DNA of 64,000 nucleotides from Algoriphagus sp. AK58 (GTDB lineage Bacteria; Bacteroidota; Bacteroidia; Cytophagales; Cyclobacteriaceae), in contig NZ_QEIG01000008.1 in assembly GCF_014324365.1 (NCBI RefSeq), positions 62,001 to 126,000 on the forward strand. The letters run 5' to 3'. Shown here piece after piece: positions 50,822 to 60,109 of the stretch; the first letter of the stretch is position 1; each line of letters opens with the position of its first letter. The translations under genes and the position numbers were made by a program. The notes under the pieces are model-generated. The model did not search any database and had not been told where the DNA came from. It saw only the letters and a program-made list of their open reading frames with translations.

Positions 50822-53800
50822 GTAAAAACGCCTTTTTATGTATTTTCAATTTATTTTTTGGAGTTATCCTAATTCCAGCTTTTGCTCAGAATTCTTTTGT
50901 GAAATTTTCCATTACTGAATCTGGGATTTACAGAATCACCTCTTCTCAAGCACAGCAGGCGGGTTTCGTCGGATTGGACGAGATTGCGGTTTTTGGGTAT
51001 CCAGGAATGCTTCCCCAAGTCCTTGACTCCACACAGTTGAAACTCCAAGAAATTCCAGCCCTCCGTGATGGGGAAAATTTGTTTTTTTTCCTCGAGGGCC
51101 CCAACCAAGCCTACTTGACAGAACAGAAGACCATCCATTACGAACACCATCTTTATTCGGACTCACTCACTTATCTACTTGGAAGAAAAAATGCTCCTAA
51201 AAGGATAACCGAAATTCCCGGTTCAATGGATTCCGCCGATCCCAATCAGATTTGGTACGTGATCAAAAGCTTTAAGGAAGAAAAAACCAATCTGCTTAAC
51301 TCCGGAAGATCATGGTATTCGGATCCAATCCGACAAGGACAAAGCCTTACTGTCAACTTTGGCATCACTTCTACCAGTAATGCTCCTTGGATATTGGCTA
51401 CAAGGATAATGGCTCAACCCACTTCCGTTGCCCAAATGAGACTTTTCTCCTCTGCGGATCTCTTAACTGAAATCAATTTCAATCCAATACCAAATACCAC
51501 TTATGGTATAAAGGGCCGCGAAGAACTTATTCAATTGGATTTTTTTCCGGTCAACAATAGGCTGAGTCAAATCAGATATACCTACCAAGGGACTGGGGCT
51601 GGTTACCTAGACTACCTATCAGTGGCCATTCCCTACCAAAATTCAACTCTAAGTGAAGGAGTATATTATGGGGAGAAAGAAGAAGCCATTCAATTTGCCA
51701 TAGGGCGTAAAATGTGGGAAATCAGCAATTTCTTTTCTCCTATTGCCTATTCCTCCGGAAATTCTGCAAAAGGTAAAAAGTGGGTCATCTTTTCTCCCTC
51801 CACTGTAAAATCAATCGCCTCATTTCAGCCTGTCTCTTTGGACTTAAATCCCCAAAGCTCCCCCGAATTAGTCATTATCACCTCTCCTCAACTTCAATCG
51901 GTAGCTTCCAAACTTAGAGACCACAAAATCAGCAGAGGAGTCCAAACGGAAGTGGTGACAACTTCTCAGATATTTGATGCATTTGGTTATGGTAACCGTG
52001 ATGTAACGGCCATTCGCAATTTTATCGCTTGGCGATACCATTGGGGTAAACAGTTAAAACATGTGCTAATCCTCGGAAAGGGAACATTTGATTATAAAAG
52101 AAAACTTGGGGGCAGACCCAATTTAGTCCCTATTTACACCAGCCGAAATAGCCTCGATCCTTTGCGTACCTTCAGTTCGGATGACTACTTCGCGTTGATC
52201 GAATGGGGACAAGGTCAATGGGAAGAATCAAGGGAAGGAGATGAAGCCCTCCAAATTGGAGTGGGAAGAGTGCCTGCAATCACATTTGAAGAGGCAAACT
52301 CATGGGTAGAGAAATTGATCCGCTATGAAAACGCCAGTTATTCCCTGCCTTTTAATCCCACCTTAAACTTCCTTGCAGATGACGGTGACAATTCCATCCA
52401 CATGCGAGATGCAGAAGTTCATGCCCGATTTTTGACCAAAAATCATCCTTTTTACAAGCTTGAAAAGCTTTATTTAGACCGTTTTGAGCAGGAAAAAACA
52501 GGAAACTTCCAGCGATCGGCAGGGATGAGGGCAGCTTTGGAAAAGAACCTTGATTCTGGAACTTTGATCCTGAACTACATTGGACATGGCAATGAAACCA
52601 CGCTAACTGCTGAAGAAATTTTCAACGTTCAAGACATAGAAAATTGGGCTCCTCAGGATCAATTGGCTCTTTGGATGACCGCTACCTGCGAATTTGGACG
52701 CCACGACAGTCCATTTATCCGTTCCGCCGCGGAAGAATTGCTTTTTGCCAAAGGCAAAGGAGCGATGGGACTACTAAGCACAGGCAGACCCGTCTTTAGT
52801 AGTGTCAATTTCACTCTGAACCAGGCATTTATTGAAGAGGTATTCAAAAAAGAAAACCATAAGTATCAAACTCTTGGTGCCATTTTTAAAAACACCAAGA
52901 ATAAAAGCCTCAATGGATCTTTTAACAGGAATTTCTCACTTCTAGGAGATCCAAGCTTGAATTTAGCCCATGCGGAATTGGGTGTTAAGATTGAAAAAAT
53001 AGAAGATCTTCAAACCGGTATCGAAGTTGATTCTGTTCGTCCTTCACAGGCAATCCAGCTATCAGGAACTGTCATAGACCCTATATCAAGCGCCCATATT
53101 CCAAATTTTAGCGGAGAATTTCAGCTTGAATTAAGAGACCAGCCTGAAGTAATCTCCACCTTGGGAGATGAAAATTCCCCTTTTGAATTTGAAGATGAAA
53201 ACCGAATCCTTTTCAAAGGAAAAGGAGAAGTGAAAAACGGAAAATTCTCTGGTCAAATAAAAGCCCCTGTAGACCTGGGTGAAGAATTTAGGAAAGGTAA
53301 TTTGAGAATCATAGCATGGGACTCGAATAACCGGATGCAAGCAACAGGATTTGAACAACTCAACCTAGGTGGTCCTCAAACATCTCAAAGTTCAGACTTG
53401 ATAGGCCCTGAAATCCAGGTAAGTATTGCTAGAACAAGGCAGACTCCATTCGTTAGTTCTTCCCGACAAGTTGAGCTCACTGCCGATTTTTATGATTTGA
53501 GTGGAATTTATGTATCAAATCAAAACAGTGACCAAATTCTAAGAGTACAAATTAACCAAAGCCCCCCCATTCCGATTAGTGAACTTTTCAAATCCCTTGA
53601 AGGCGGTTTCCAAAAAGGACAAGTAATCTTGGTAATCAAAGATTTACAAGAAGGGCTCAATCAAATTCAGATAGCTGCATGGGATAATGCCGGAAACAAA
53701 GGCGAACTATCGTTTTCCATAGAAGTCAGGGGCAGCGAAACTTTGAGAATAATCGAACATCAGGTTTACCCTAATCCTTCGTCCGAAAAAAGCACTTTTT

Positions 53801-54051
53801 TGTTCCGTCATAATCGACCCGGCGAAAACCTATTGGGTATCTTGGAAGTTTATTCCTCGACTGGACAAATACTATTTTCTGAATCCAGACGTTTTGTCAA
53901 AGCTGAAGAAATTATTGATAATTGGCATTGGATTTTTTTCCAAAGCAAAACAAAATATCCAGGGAAAGGAACTTATATTTACAAACTAACACTACGCTCA
54001 GAATCTGATTTGACTTCGGACACGGCAAGTGGAAAACTGTTGATTCAATGA
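50818..54051 (+). CDS. porU: Type IX secretion system sortase PorU (C25-like)
   Basis: 1077 residues with a signal peptide (to about Ala23). The gingipain-like cysteine peptidase domain spans about 380-730: catalytic His590 in LNYIGHGNETTL and Cys624 in LWMTATCEFGRHDSP, with TSRNSLDPLRTFSSDDYFALI before it. A C-terminal segment VYPNPSSEKSTFLFRHNRPG has the form of a T9SS sorting domain, as in known PorU. It removes the C-terminal signals of T9SS cargo and links them to A-LPS or another anchor. Overlaps pssA and porV by four bases each. Confidence 0.92.
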   Translation: MSKNAFLCIFNLFFGVILIPAFAQNSFVKFSITESGIYRITSSQAQQAGFVGLDEIAVFGYPGMLPQVLDSTQLKLQEIPALRDGENLFFFLEGPNQAYLTEQKTIHYEHHLYSDSLTYLLGRKNAPKRITEIPGSMDSADPNQIWYVIKSFKEEKTNLLNSGRSWYSDPIRQGQSLTVNFGITSTSNAPWILATRIMAQPTSVAQMRLFSSADLLTEINFNPIPNTTYGIKGREELIQLDFFPVNNRLSQIRYTYQGTGAGYLDYLSVAIPYQNSTLSEGVYYGEKEEAIQFAIGRKMWEISNFFSPIAYSSGNSAKGKKWVIFSPSTVKSIASFQPVSLDLNPQSSPELVIITSPQLQSVASKLRDHKISRGVQTEVVTTSQIFDAFGYGNRDVTAIRNFIAWRYHWGKQLKHVLILGKGTFDYKRKLGGRPNLVPIYTSRNSLDPLRTFSSDDYFALIEWGQGQWEESREGDEALQIGVGRVPAITFEEANSWVEKLIRYENASYSLPFNPTLNFLADDGDNSIHMRDAEVHARFLTKNHPFYKLEKLYLDRFEQEKTGNFQRSAGMRAALEKNLDSGTLILNYIGHGNETTLTAEEIFNVQDIENWAPQDQLALWMTATCEFGRHDSPFIRSAAEELLFAKGKGAMGLLSTGRPVFSSVNFTLNQAFIEEVFKKENHKYQTLGAIFKNTKNKSLNGSFNRNFSLLGDPSLNLAHAELGVKIEKIEDLQTGIEVDSVRPSQAIQLSGTVIDPISSAHIPNFSGEFQLELRDQPEVISTLGDENSPFEFEDENRILFKGKGEVKNGKFSGQIKAPVDLGEEFRKGNLRIIAWDSNNRMQATGFEQLNLGGPQTSQSSDLIGPEIQVSIARTRQTPFVSSSRQVELTADFYDLSGIYVSNQNSDQILRVQINQSPPIPISELFKSLEGGFQKGQVILVIKDLQEGLNQIQIAAWDNAGNKGELSFSIEVRGSETLRIIEHQVYPNPSSEKSTFLFRHNRPGENLLGILEVYSSTGQILFSESRRFVKAEEIIDNWHWIFFQSKTKYPGKGTYIYKLTLRSESDLTSDTASGKLLIQ

Positions 54052-55262
54052 ATAAAAAGGCCATCTTAAGCAGGAAAAGCTTATTCGTTTTAGTTTTTGC
54101 CTTGGCTGGATTTTCTTCTTTTGCACAAAACAGTGTAATCATCTCAGGACAGGATCCCAACCGAAGGGTAATTACTACAGCTGTGCCTTTTTTGAATTTC
54201 GCTCCAGACTCCAGACATTCTGCGATGGGAGATGTCGGAGTGGCCACCTCTCCAGATGCCAATTCGGCACACTGGAATGCGGGTAAACTTGCCTTTATTA
54301 AAGAGGATATGGGATTTTCACTCTCTTATTCTCCTTGGCTTGGCAAATTGGTCAATGATATGTCTGTCTCTTATCTTACCGGATTTAAGAAAATAGATGA
54401 GAACTCTGCTTGGGGATTTGACATGAGGTACTTCAATATGGGAGATATTGAATTAACTGACGGAAGAGGAAATCCAATAGGTGAATTCAACCCAAGAGAC
54501 ATTGCCTTAGGAGGTACGTATTCCCGTAAACTTTCTTCCAATTTTGGCCTTGGGATCTCTGCTAGGTTTATTTACTCAAACCTTTCTGGAAACATTTCCT
54601 CCACTGGAGGGAGTGAAGCTAAGCCAGGAATAGGCGTAGGTGCTGACATTGGCCTATATTATCAAAAGCCCATATTCGTAGGATCTAAAGAAGGAACCTG
54701 GTCTTGGGGTGCAACCATAACCAACATAGGACCAAAAATCACCTACAACAGTGCTGAGGACCTAGATTACATCCCTACCAATTTTAGAATAGGTACAGCC
54801 TACAAAGTCAATTTTGACGAAAACAACTCCCTGACATTTATTTTAGACGCCAATAAACTGTTGGTTCCCACTCCACCCATCTATGCCACGAATCCTGATG
54901 GCACGTTAGCTACAGATGAAAACGGAGAATTGATCATTGCTGCCGGAGAGGATCCTAATAGGTCATTGATTTCGGGAATGTTCGGATCATTCTCTGATGC
55001 TCCCGGGGGCTTTGAAGAGGAAATGAGAGAATTTACACTATCATTTGGAGTAGAATACCTTTATGCCCAAAAGTTTGGACTGAGGACAGGATACTTCTAT
55101 GAAGACAAAACCAAAGGGGGAAGAAAGTACTTCACCATGGGTTTGGGATTCAACTTGCAGCGCCTAGGATTGGATTTTTCATATTTAGTGCCTCAGGTTC
55201 AAAATCACCCTTTAGCAGAAACTCTCAGGTTTACCCTTCGCTACACAATTGCCTCCAATTAA
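54048..55262 (+). CDS. porV: T9SS outer-membrane shuttle protein PorV (LptO)
   Basis: 404 residues with a signal peptide (MNKKAILSRKSLFVLVFALAG). The family start VITTAVPFLNFAPDSRHSAMGDVGVATSPD is diagnostic (given in part: PFLNFAPDSRHSAMGD), followed by ANSAHWNAGKLAFIKE and a barrel of FadL type with LNITNIGPKITY-like text (TNIGPKITYN). PorV carries cargo from SprA to PorU. Starts in an ATGA overlap with porU and its TAA shares a base with the start of the next gene. Confidence 0.95.
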   Translation: MNKKAILSRKSLFVLVFALAGFSSFAQNSVIISGQDPNRRVITTAVPFLNFAPDSRHSAMGDVGVATSPDANSAHWNAGKLAFIKEDMGFSLSYSPWLGKLVNDMSVSYLTGFKKIDENSAWGFDMRYFNMGDIELTDGRGNPIGEFNPRDIALGGTYSRKLSSNFGLGISARFIYSNLSGNISSTGGSEAKPGIGVGADIGLYYQKPIFVGSKEGTWSWGATITNIGPKITYNSAEDLDYIPTNFRIGTAYKVNFDENNSLTFILDANKLLVPTPPIYATNPDGTLATDENGELIIAAGEDPNRSLISGMFGSFSDAPGGFEEEMREFTLSFGVEYLYAQKFGLRTGYFYEDKTKGGRKYFTMGLGFNLQRLGLDFSYLVPQVQNHPLAETLRFTLRYTIASN

Positions 55263-56533
55263 TGGGCCTAGACAGATCGAAAGCACCTGAATTCAACATT
55301 CCGGAGGATTTTGTATTATCCAATCCATCCGGCCATCTTTTAAAATCAGGGGTAACCTTATACTTTACACCCACTCCCTTCATAGACGCGGTAAAACTTG
55401 AGGTAATCGGCAAAAGTGCAAGAAATGATTTGTCACTAGCCCACTCTCTTGTCCCGTCCTTTACTCTCCAAATGCTATTGGAGGGAACCAAAGATTTTTC
55501 TGAACATCAACTTTCCGAATTTTTTGATTTTCACGCCTCTGAAGTTCATCCACATCTCTCTTTTTCTCATGAGGGGATTAGTCTTCTGAGTACCAAGAAA
55601 CACATACGCGAAGTATTGCCGGTTTTTATTTCTTTATTTACAGAAGCCGTTTTTCCCGAGGAAAGCCTTGAAAAAAGAAAATCGCAGCGCAAACTCAGTC
55701 TTAAGCTTGAAAAAGAAAAATCCTCTTCTAGAGCAAGTCAACTTTTCAGGAGCGCCTTGTTTGGTTTCGAACATCCATTTGGTCAGGAGATTGTCGAGGC
55801 TCACGTAGATGTGATCCAAAGAGATTTAGTCAATTCGTATTATGAAAACCACCTATGGCAGGATTGCGAAATTTTCCTTTGTGGCAATTTGGACGATTCT
55901 GAACTAAAAGAATTCAAATCCATTCTTAGCTCAATCCCAAAAAGAAGGAAGTCAGAAACAAAGTCAATCATCACGCCCAAAACTACTTTTTCCTTAAAAG
56001 AAGAAAGACCAGATGCGCTTCAAAGCAGTATCAGACTGGGGGATTGGTCGATTCCAAAATCTCATCCTGATTTTCATGCGCTTTCTGTTTTCAACACCAT
56101 TTTAGGAGGCTATTTTGGATCTAGGCTGGTAAAAAATATACGGGAGGACAAAGGGCATACCTATGGAATTTCATCTTCCTTGGTAGAAATAGGAGATTAC
56201 AACTACTGGGTAATAGGAGCAGATGTACAAAAAGCATTTAAAGAGGAAGTAGTAGCGGAGATCTACCAGGAAATAAAAAAGCTAACCCAAGAACCCGTAA
56301 GTAAAGAAGAGCTGGAAATCGTCCGGAATTACCTAATCGGCCAAATGCTCTCAAAGTTCAGTTCTTCTTTTGACTTAATGGATCGTTTTAGAGCCGTACA
56401 TCATTCTGGTTTAGACTTTTCTTTTTACCAAAAGAAACTTGAATTCCTTAAGAAATTCACTGCCGATGATTTATTAAAAATTGGGCAACTGTATTTTTCA
56501 AAGTCCTCCTTTGTGGAGGTTGCTGTTGGTTAA
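55262..56533 (+). CDS. M16-family (insulinase-like) protein, zinc motif missing
   Basis: 423 residues. The N-terminal domain has SFTLQMLLEGTKDFSEHQLSEFFDF where active M16 peptidases have HFLEHMxFKGT, so both His of HxxEH and the Glu are replaced. The C-terminal half has the second M16 domain, including GGYFGSRLVKNIREDKGHTYGISS with the R-Y equivalent (substrate-binding half). Such proteins are the inactive partner of a heterodimer (like pitrilysin B subunits), and an active partner is not in the window. The ATG overlaps the porV stop by one base (TAATG), so it is co-translated with the T9SS genes. Confidence 0.88.
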   Translation: MGLDRSKAPEFNIPEDFVLSNPSGHLLKSGVTLYFTPTPFIDAVKLEVIGKSARNDLSLAHSLVPSFTLQMLLEGTKDFSEHQLSEFFDFHASEVHPHLSFSHEGISLLSTKKHIREVLPVFISLFTEAVFPEESLEKRKSQRKLSLKLEKEKSSSRASQLFRSALFGFEHPFGQEIVEAHVDVIQRDLVNSYYENHLWQDCEIFLCGNLDDSELKEFKSILSSIPKRRKSETKSIITPKTTFSLKEERPDALQSSIRLGDWSIPKSHPDFHALSVFNTILGGYFGSRLVKNIREDKGHTYGISSSLVEIGDYNYWVIGADVQKAFKEEVVAEIYQEIKKLTQEPVSKEELEIVRNYLIGQMLSKFSSSFDLMDRFRAVHHSGLDFSFYQKKLEFLKKFTADDLLKIGQLYFSKSSFVEVAVG

Positions 56534-57484
56534 TTAGGTCAATTTGACATAAAGCCAAGAAATATCCCATTTCTTCTTTGCCCAAAGTCTATACAGCCAA
56601 AATTTAGGGCTTTTAAGACCAAGATTTTCACCCATTTGTACCAACTCTTTGGCCGGTTCAAAATTCCCTGACCATAAGGCATGCTTCAATTCAAACAAGA
56701 TTCTCTCTCCCAGAGCTTTATTTTCCTCCGGGTAAATATTCATCAGTTGAATTTTGGAACACACTTTTACAGTACTAGGCAACATTTGTGATTGATAGCG
56801 ATCATATTGAGCAGCGGACATGGATCGGGCATGTTTTCTCTTCAAGACCCCAATGTGGTCTGAAAATATGACGGGATAGTTTCTGGCCAGCCTGATTTGA
56901 ATGTCAAAATCTTCATAGTAAAGATTTTCATCATATCCGCCTTCCTTTCGAAGAATGGCCGTATTGAAAACCATCGTCGGGGAGCAAATAAAATTTCTCC
57001 TGATCAAAGTCTCATAAATATTGGCCAATTCAATCTCCTCTTTAAGTTCACCAGCCGAATTTCTTTGGTAAAAAGTCCTTACCTCGGATTTTTCATCGAT
57101 TATGTAAGCATCTGAAAACACAAAGGCCGCAAATGGAGCATTTCTCAGGCCTCGTACCGAAATCGAAAGGTGCTCAGGGTATAACACATCATCTCCAGAT
57201 AAATCAACTAAATATTGACCTCCGACCTTGTTCAGAAATTCATTAAAAAGACGACAATACGGCTGCATTTCTTTATAGAAAAAAGTCTGAACAGGTAAAT
57301 ATCCTGCACTTTTATTCGCCCAATTTCTGATAATCTCTGCTGTATTGTCAGTACTTCCATTGTCTATCACTATCAATTCCTTTGCATAATAATCCTGCTG
57401 CTTGACGCTCTCCAATGTTTCCTCAATCCATCTTTCATGATTGTAGGCAATACAAATGACCGTTACCTTTTCAGAATCATTCAT
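56534..57484 (-). CDS. Glycosyltransferase family 2
   Basis: 316 residues. The GT-A N-terminus is clear: VTVICIAYNHERWIEETLES, LIVIDNGSTDNT, and the metal-binding motif region DLSGDDVLYPEHL. The later CSPTMVFNTAILRKEGGYDENLYYEDFDIQIRLA (in parts: GGYDENLYYEDFD) is the acceptor/ED-x-D segment. Overlaps the FemAB-like gene by eight bases, and is last of a three-gene minus-strand operon. Stop codon abuts the M16 stop. Confidence 0.9.
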   Translation of the reverse strand: MNDSEKVTVICIAYNHERWIEETLESVKQQDYYAKELIVIDNGSTDNTAEIIRNWANKSAGYLPVQTFFYKEMQPYCRLFNEFLNKVGGQYLVDLSGDDVLYPEHLSISVRGLRNAPFAAFVFSDAYIIDEKSEVRTFYQRNSAGELKEEIELANIYETLIRRNFICSPTMVFNTAILRKEGGYDENLYYEDFDIQIRLARNYPVIFSDHIGVLKRKHARSMSAAQYDRYQSQMLPSTVKVCSKIQLMNIYPEENKALGERILFELKHALWSGNFEPAKELVQMGENLGLKSPKFWLYRLWAKKKWDISWLYVKLT

Positions 57485-58406
57485 GTCTGAATCTCAATTT
57501 CCAAGTGACTTTGTTACTAATATCGTTTGAAAATCGTGATTTAAAGAACATCAATCCATGATTGATTCCAGATTCAGTTTCAGAAGAACCCAAGTCGATA
57601 AATTCAGATTTTTGCTCAGCTGCAAGTTGAAACAGGCTGTGGAGTACTCTATCCCCACAATTGGGAATTTTAGCTTTTGGATCAATGGCAGAAAGAAAAT
57701 AATAAAGGGATTCAGGCATCAATTTAACCGCCACAGCGTGTGCTACAGGTTTACTTTTACATAGGACACTTATCTGAAAATACCGGTCAGGAAATAGGGA
57801 TACTTGCTGAATGAGTCTATTCTCATCAAATGCCATTTGGTACCCACGGTCACTGTTCCACTTTTTGATATCCTGAAGAAAATTAAAATTAGAAATCTTA
57901 CCCTTGATTACAGAGGTGTCAGATTTCTCTTCCTCCTTTTTCAATTTCTCTTCAAAGGTCTTGGCTTGTTTTTTAATTCTCTTTTTTCCCAGAAAAAACT
58001 GATGGCTTTGTACGCTCTCCTGAACAAATCCCATTTTGAAAAGAATATTCTCGATTAGTTGTGAGAGTGGCTCGTATGGTTTTGGAGGCTGAATTACTGA
58101 AAAAGAAGTACAGGATCTTCTTCTTAAATCCTCTACAGTTTCAAAAATAAACTGTTCCAATTCATCCGTTTTAATACTCCCTTCGGTCAAAATGCCTCCA
58201 AACGGCAAACCCGGCAAGGACACCGCATCGCCTGAATCCGAAATTGCAACATGGACCTTGGCTTTTACCTTTTCCTTTTTCACCCATTGAAACTCCAACT
58301 GTTGGAAATTCCCAAACAAAGGAAAATCCAACAAAAAATAGGTGGAGGAACTCCTCGAAGGAGACTGTACCCTAAACTCAGCGGAAGTTGGCTTGAAGTC
58401 GCTCAA
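57477..58406 (-). CDS. FemAB/GNAT-like acyltransferase
   Basis: 309 residues. The C-terminal half (from about 165) has the layout of a FemAB/acetyltransferase-6 domain: YQMAFDENRLIQQVSLFPDR, ISVLCKSKPVAHAVAVKLMPESLYYFLSAIDP, RVLHSLFQLAAEQKSEFIDLGSSE and GLMFFKSRFSNDI (given in pieces). The N-terminal half is shorter and less conserved. In surface-glycan loci this type of protein N-acylates a sugar amine. It overlaps the WxcM-like gene by 29 bases and the GT2 gene by 8 bases. Confidence 0.72.
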   Translation of the reverse strand: MSDFKPTSAEFRVQSPSRSSSTYFLLDFPLFGNFQQLEFQWVKKEKVKAKVHVAISDSGDAVSLPGLPFGGILTEGSIKTDELEQFIFETVEDLRRRSCTSFSVIQPPKPYEPLSQLIENILFKMGFVQESVQSHQFFLGKKRIKKQAKTFEEKLKKEEEKSDTSVIKGKISNFNFLQDIKKWNSDRGYQMAFDENRLIQQVSLFPDRYFQISVLCKSKPVAHAVAVKLMPESLYYFLSAIDPKAKIPNCGDRVLHSLFQLAAEQKSEFIDLGSSETESGINHGLMFFKSRFSNDISNKVTWKLRFRHE

Positions 58407-58818
58407 AGTCTGATTTATTTCGGATATAGTCTTCTTCAGAAAACTCCCTGTCTGAAAGTCCTAAAAGCACTGAGTTTTTCATGAAGGTAACTTGAGTCCA
58501 GTTAAGGGGAGGAATAAATACTCCTTCAGATGGATCATTCAAATCAAAACAATGAATCTTTCCATCCAGACTAAGTATTTCCAAATGAACCAGGCCCGAC
58601 AAAGGCACCAAAACCTGGGATTCTTTTAAATGTGCATGATTGCCTCTGATGTTTCCTTCTCCGACTCCAGTAATCCAAAAACACCTTAAAATCCCTTTGG
58701 GGAACAATTCTTGGTTATCCCAGAAATGTACAGCTCCTGAAGAGGATATTACTCCGGGGATTTCTATCCGGTAAGGGTAGGCTAGAGCTAAAGAAATTGG
58801 AATCTCAGATTGCTGCAT
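58378..58818 (-). CDS. WxcM/FdtA-like cupin (sugar 3,4-ketoisomerase family)
   Basis: 146 residues, the usual size. The cupin barrel carries IRGNHAHLKESQVLVPLSG (the NHAH metal/active-site pair) and HLEILSLDGKIHCFDLNDP, with FIPPLNWTQVTF late in the protein, as in FdtA/QdtA. These enzymes isomerise dTDP-4-keto-6-deoxyglucose to the 3-keto form for amino-sugar making. No dTDP-sugar genes (rfbA/B) or aminotransferase is next to it here; the only DegT gene is 42 kb away, so a changed substrate is possible. First gene of the operon. Confidence 0.83.
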   Translation of the reverse strand: MQQSEIPISLALAYPYRIEIPGVISSSGAVHFWDNQELFPKGILRCFWITGVGEGNIRGNHAHLKESQVLVPLSGLVHLEILSLDGKIHCFDLNDPSEGVFIPPLNWTQVTFMKNSVLLGLSDREFSEEDYIRNKSDFERLQANFR

Positions 58819-58902
58819 TCCCTAAAATTAAGAGAATTCGAACCAACTACAGGTTAGCCAAAAGTTAATTTTCTAATTTCAAGTCTTCCTATTCATAATA
58901 AC

Positions 58903-59517
58903 ATGAGTTTTACCCCAGACCCTGATTCTTACTTTACCCTTTCGGGCAAAAGTGAAGGGATACATAAAGACCGAGGAAGCAAATTCCTCTACTTCGCCTT
59001 TCCTGTTGAAAATGAAGAAGGTATCAAATCTGAACTCACTGCATTAAGAAAACAATATTTCGACGCCACTCATCATTGTTATGCCTGGGTTTTGGACCAA
59101 AATGGAGCTCGGTATAGAGCTAATGATGATGGAGAGCCCAATCATTCCGCAGGAGATCCGATATTGGGACAGATCCGATCTCATCGGCTGACTCAAGTTT
59201 TGATTGTAGTTATCCGGTATTTTGGGGGTACCAAGCTCGGAGTGAGTGGATTGATTCAAGCCTATAAAACCGCTGCAGCGATGGCAATTGAGTCAAATGA
59301 AATCATCAAAAAATGGGTCATGGACACCATTCACATCCGCTTTCCCTATCCCTTCATGAATGAAGTAATGAAACTGGTAAAATCCGAAAACCTAGAAATC
59401 ACCCACCAAGAATTGGGGTTGGATTGCAAATTGAGTTTAGAAATGCGAAAGGGACAAGTAAGCCGTGTATATGAAATTCTTCAGGAAATCGAAGGTCTGA
59501 GGTTTAATACCGATTAA
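58903..59517 (+). CDS. YigZ family (IMPACT-like) protein
   Basis: 204 residues, typical length. The N-terminal UPF0029/Impact domain has GKSEGIHKDRGSKFLYFAFPV, FDATHHCYAWVL, DDGEPNHSAGDPILGQI and IVVIRYFGGTKLGVSGLIQAYKTAA (motif in pieces), followed by the small YigZ C-terminal ferredoxin-like domain. Family members are implicated in stress-related translation control; biochemical role is not established. Convergent with the exonuclease gene, overlapping by 14 bases. Confidence 0.9.
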   Translation: MSFTPDPDSYFTLSGKSEGIHKDRGSKFLYFAFPVENEEGIKSELTALRKQYFDATHHCYAWVLDQNGARYRANDDGEPNHSAGDPILGQIRSHRLTQVLIVVIRYFGGTKLGVSGLIQAYKTAAAMAIESNEIIKKWVMDTIHIRFPYPFMNEVMKLVKSENLEITHQELGLDCKLSLEMRKGQVSRVYEILQEIEGLRFNTD

Positions 59518-60109
59518 ACAACTCATCAAGGTACCCTTCCTCTCGAAGCACTTCGAAAATCTGTAAGCAAGCCCAAGCATCAGTCGCCGCGTAGCGAAGT
59601 TGCTTCTCGGTCAGTTTTTCAGCCTCCCAATTGGATACCTGTTCCGTTTTAGAGATTCTCATTTTGAGTACCATGCCACAAAGGTTTCTTACTCCTACAT
59701 TATGAAAACCTACTTTTTTCAACTCATCGTTCAGATCAAAAAAGGATTGCGGATAAAACGAATCCGTAAGTTTTCTTAGGGCTTTCAAGTCATCATGAAC
59801 CGCTGCCCCAATTTTTACCAGATTCTCTTTTTCCAGCAGATTTCTCAGTGGGGGAGGAAATCCGATCCGATGAAGACGGAATAGAAAAGCCTGCTCTGAG
59901 GTGGAAAGCTGAAGTAAGGAAACATGATTGAATTGCCCCTTACGAAATGAAGGTTTAGTCTCTGTGTCAAAGCCAATCACACGCTGATCTTCCAAAAAAT
60001 CAACTGCGTCTTCAACTTGGTCAGGTTTGTCAATGACATAAATTTTCCCTTCAAACTGCCCTAATGGCAACTCATTGATTTCTTCTTTACTAATGCTAAA
60101 GGGTATCAT
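59504..60109 (-). CDS. 3'-5' exonuclease, DEDD type (RNase D-like)
   Basis: 201 residues. DEDDy motifs: VIGFDTETKPSF (Asp, Glu), IGAAVHDDLKALR (Asp) and YAATDAWACLQIFE (Tyr and Asp). This is the single-domain version without HRDC, as in Bacteroidota homologues of RNase D. Overlaps the nhaC gene by four bases, so co-translated with it. Confidence 0.9.
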   Translation of the reverse strand: MIPFSISKEEINELPLGQFEGKIYVIDKPDQVEDAVDFLEDQRVIGFDTETKPSFRKGQFNHVSLLQLSTSEQAFLFRLHRIGFPPPLRNLLEKENLVKIGAAVHDDLKALRKLTDSFYPQSFFDLNDELKKVGFHNVGVRNLCGMVLKMRISKTEQVSNWEAEKLTEKQLRYAATDAWACLQIFEVLREEGYLDELFNRY

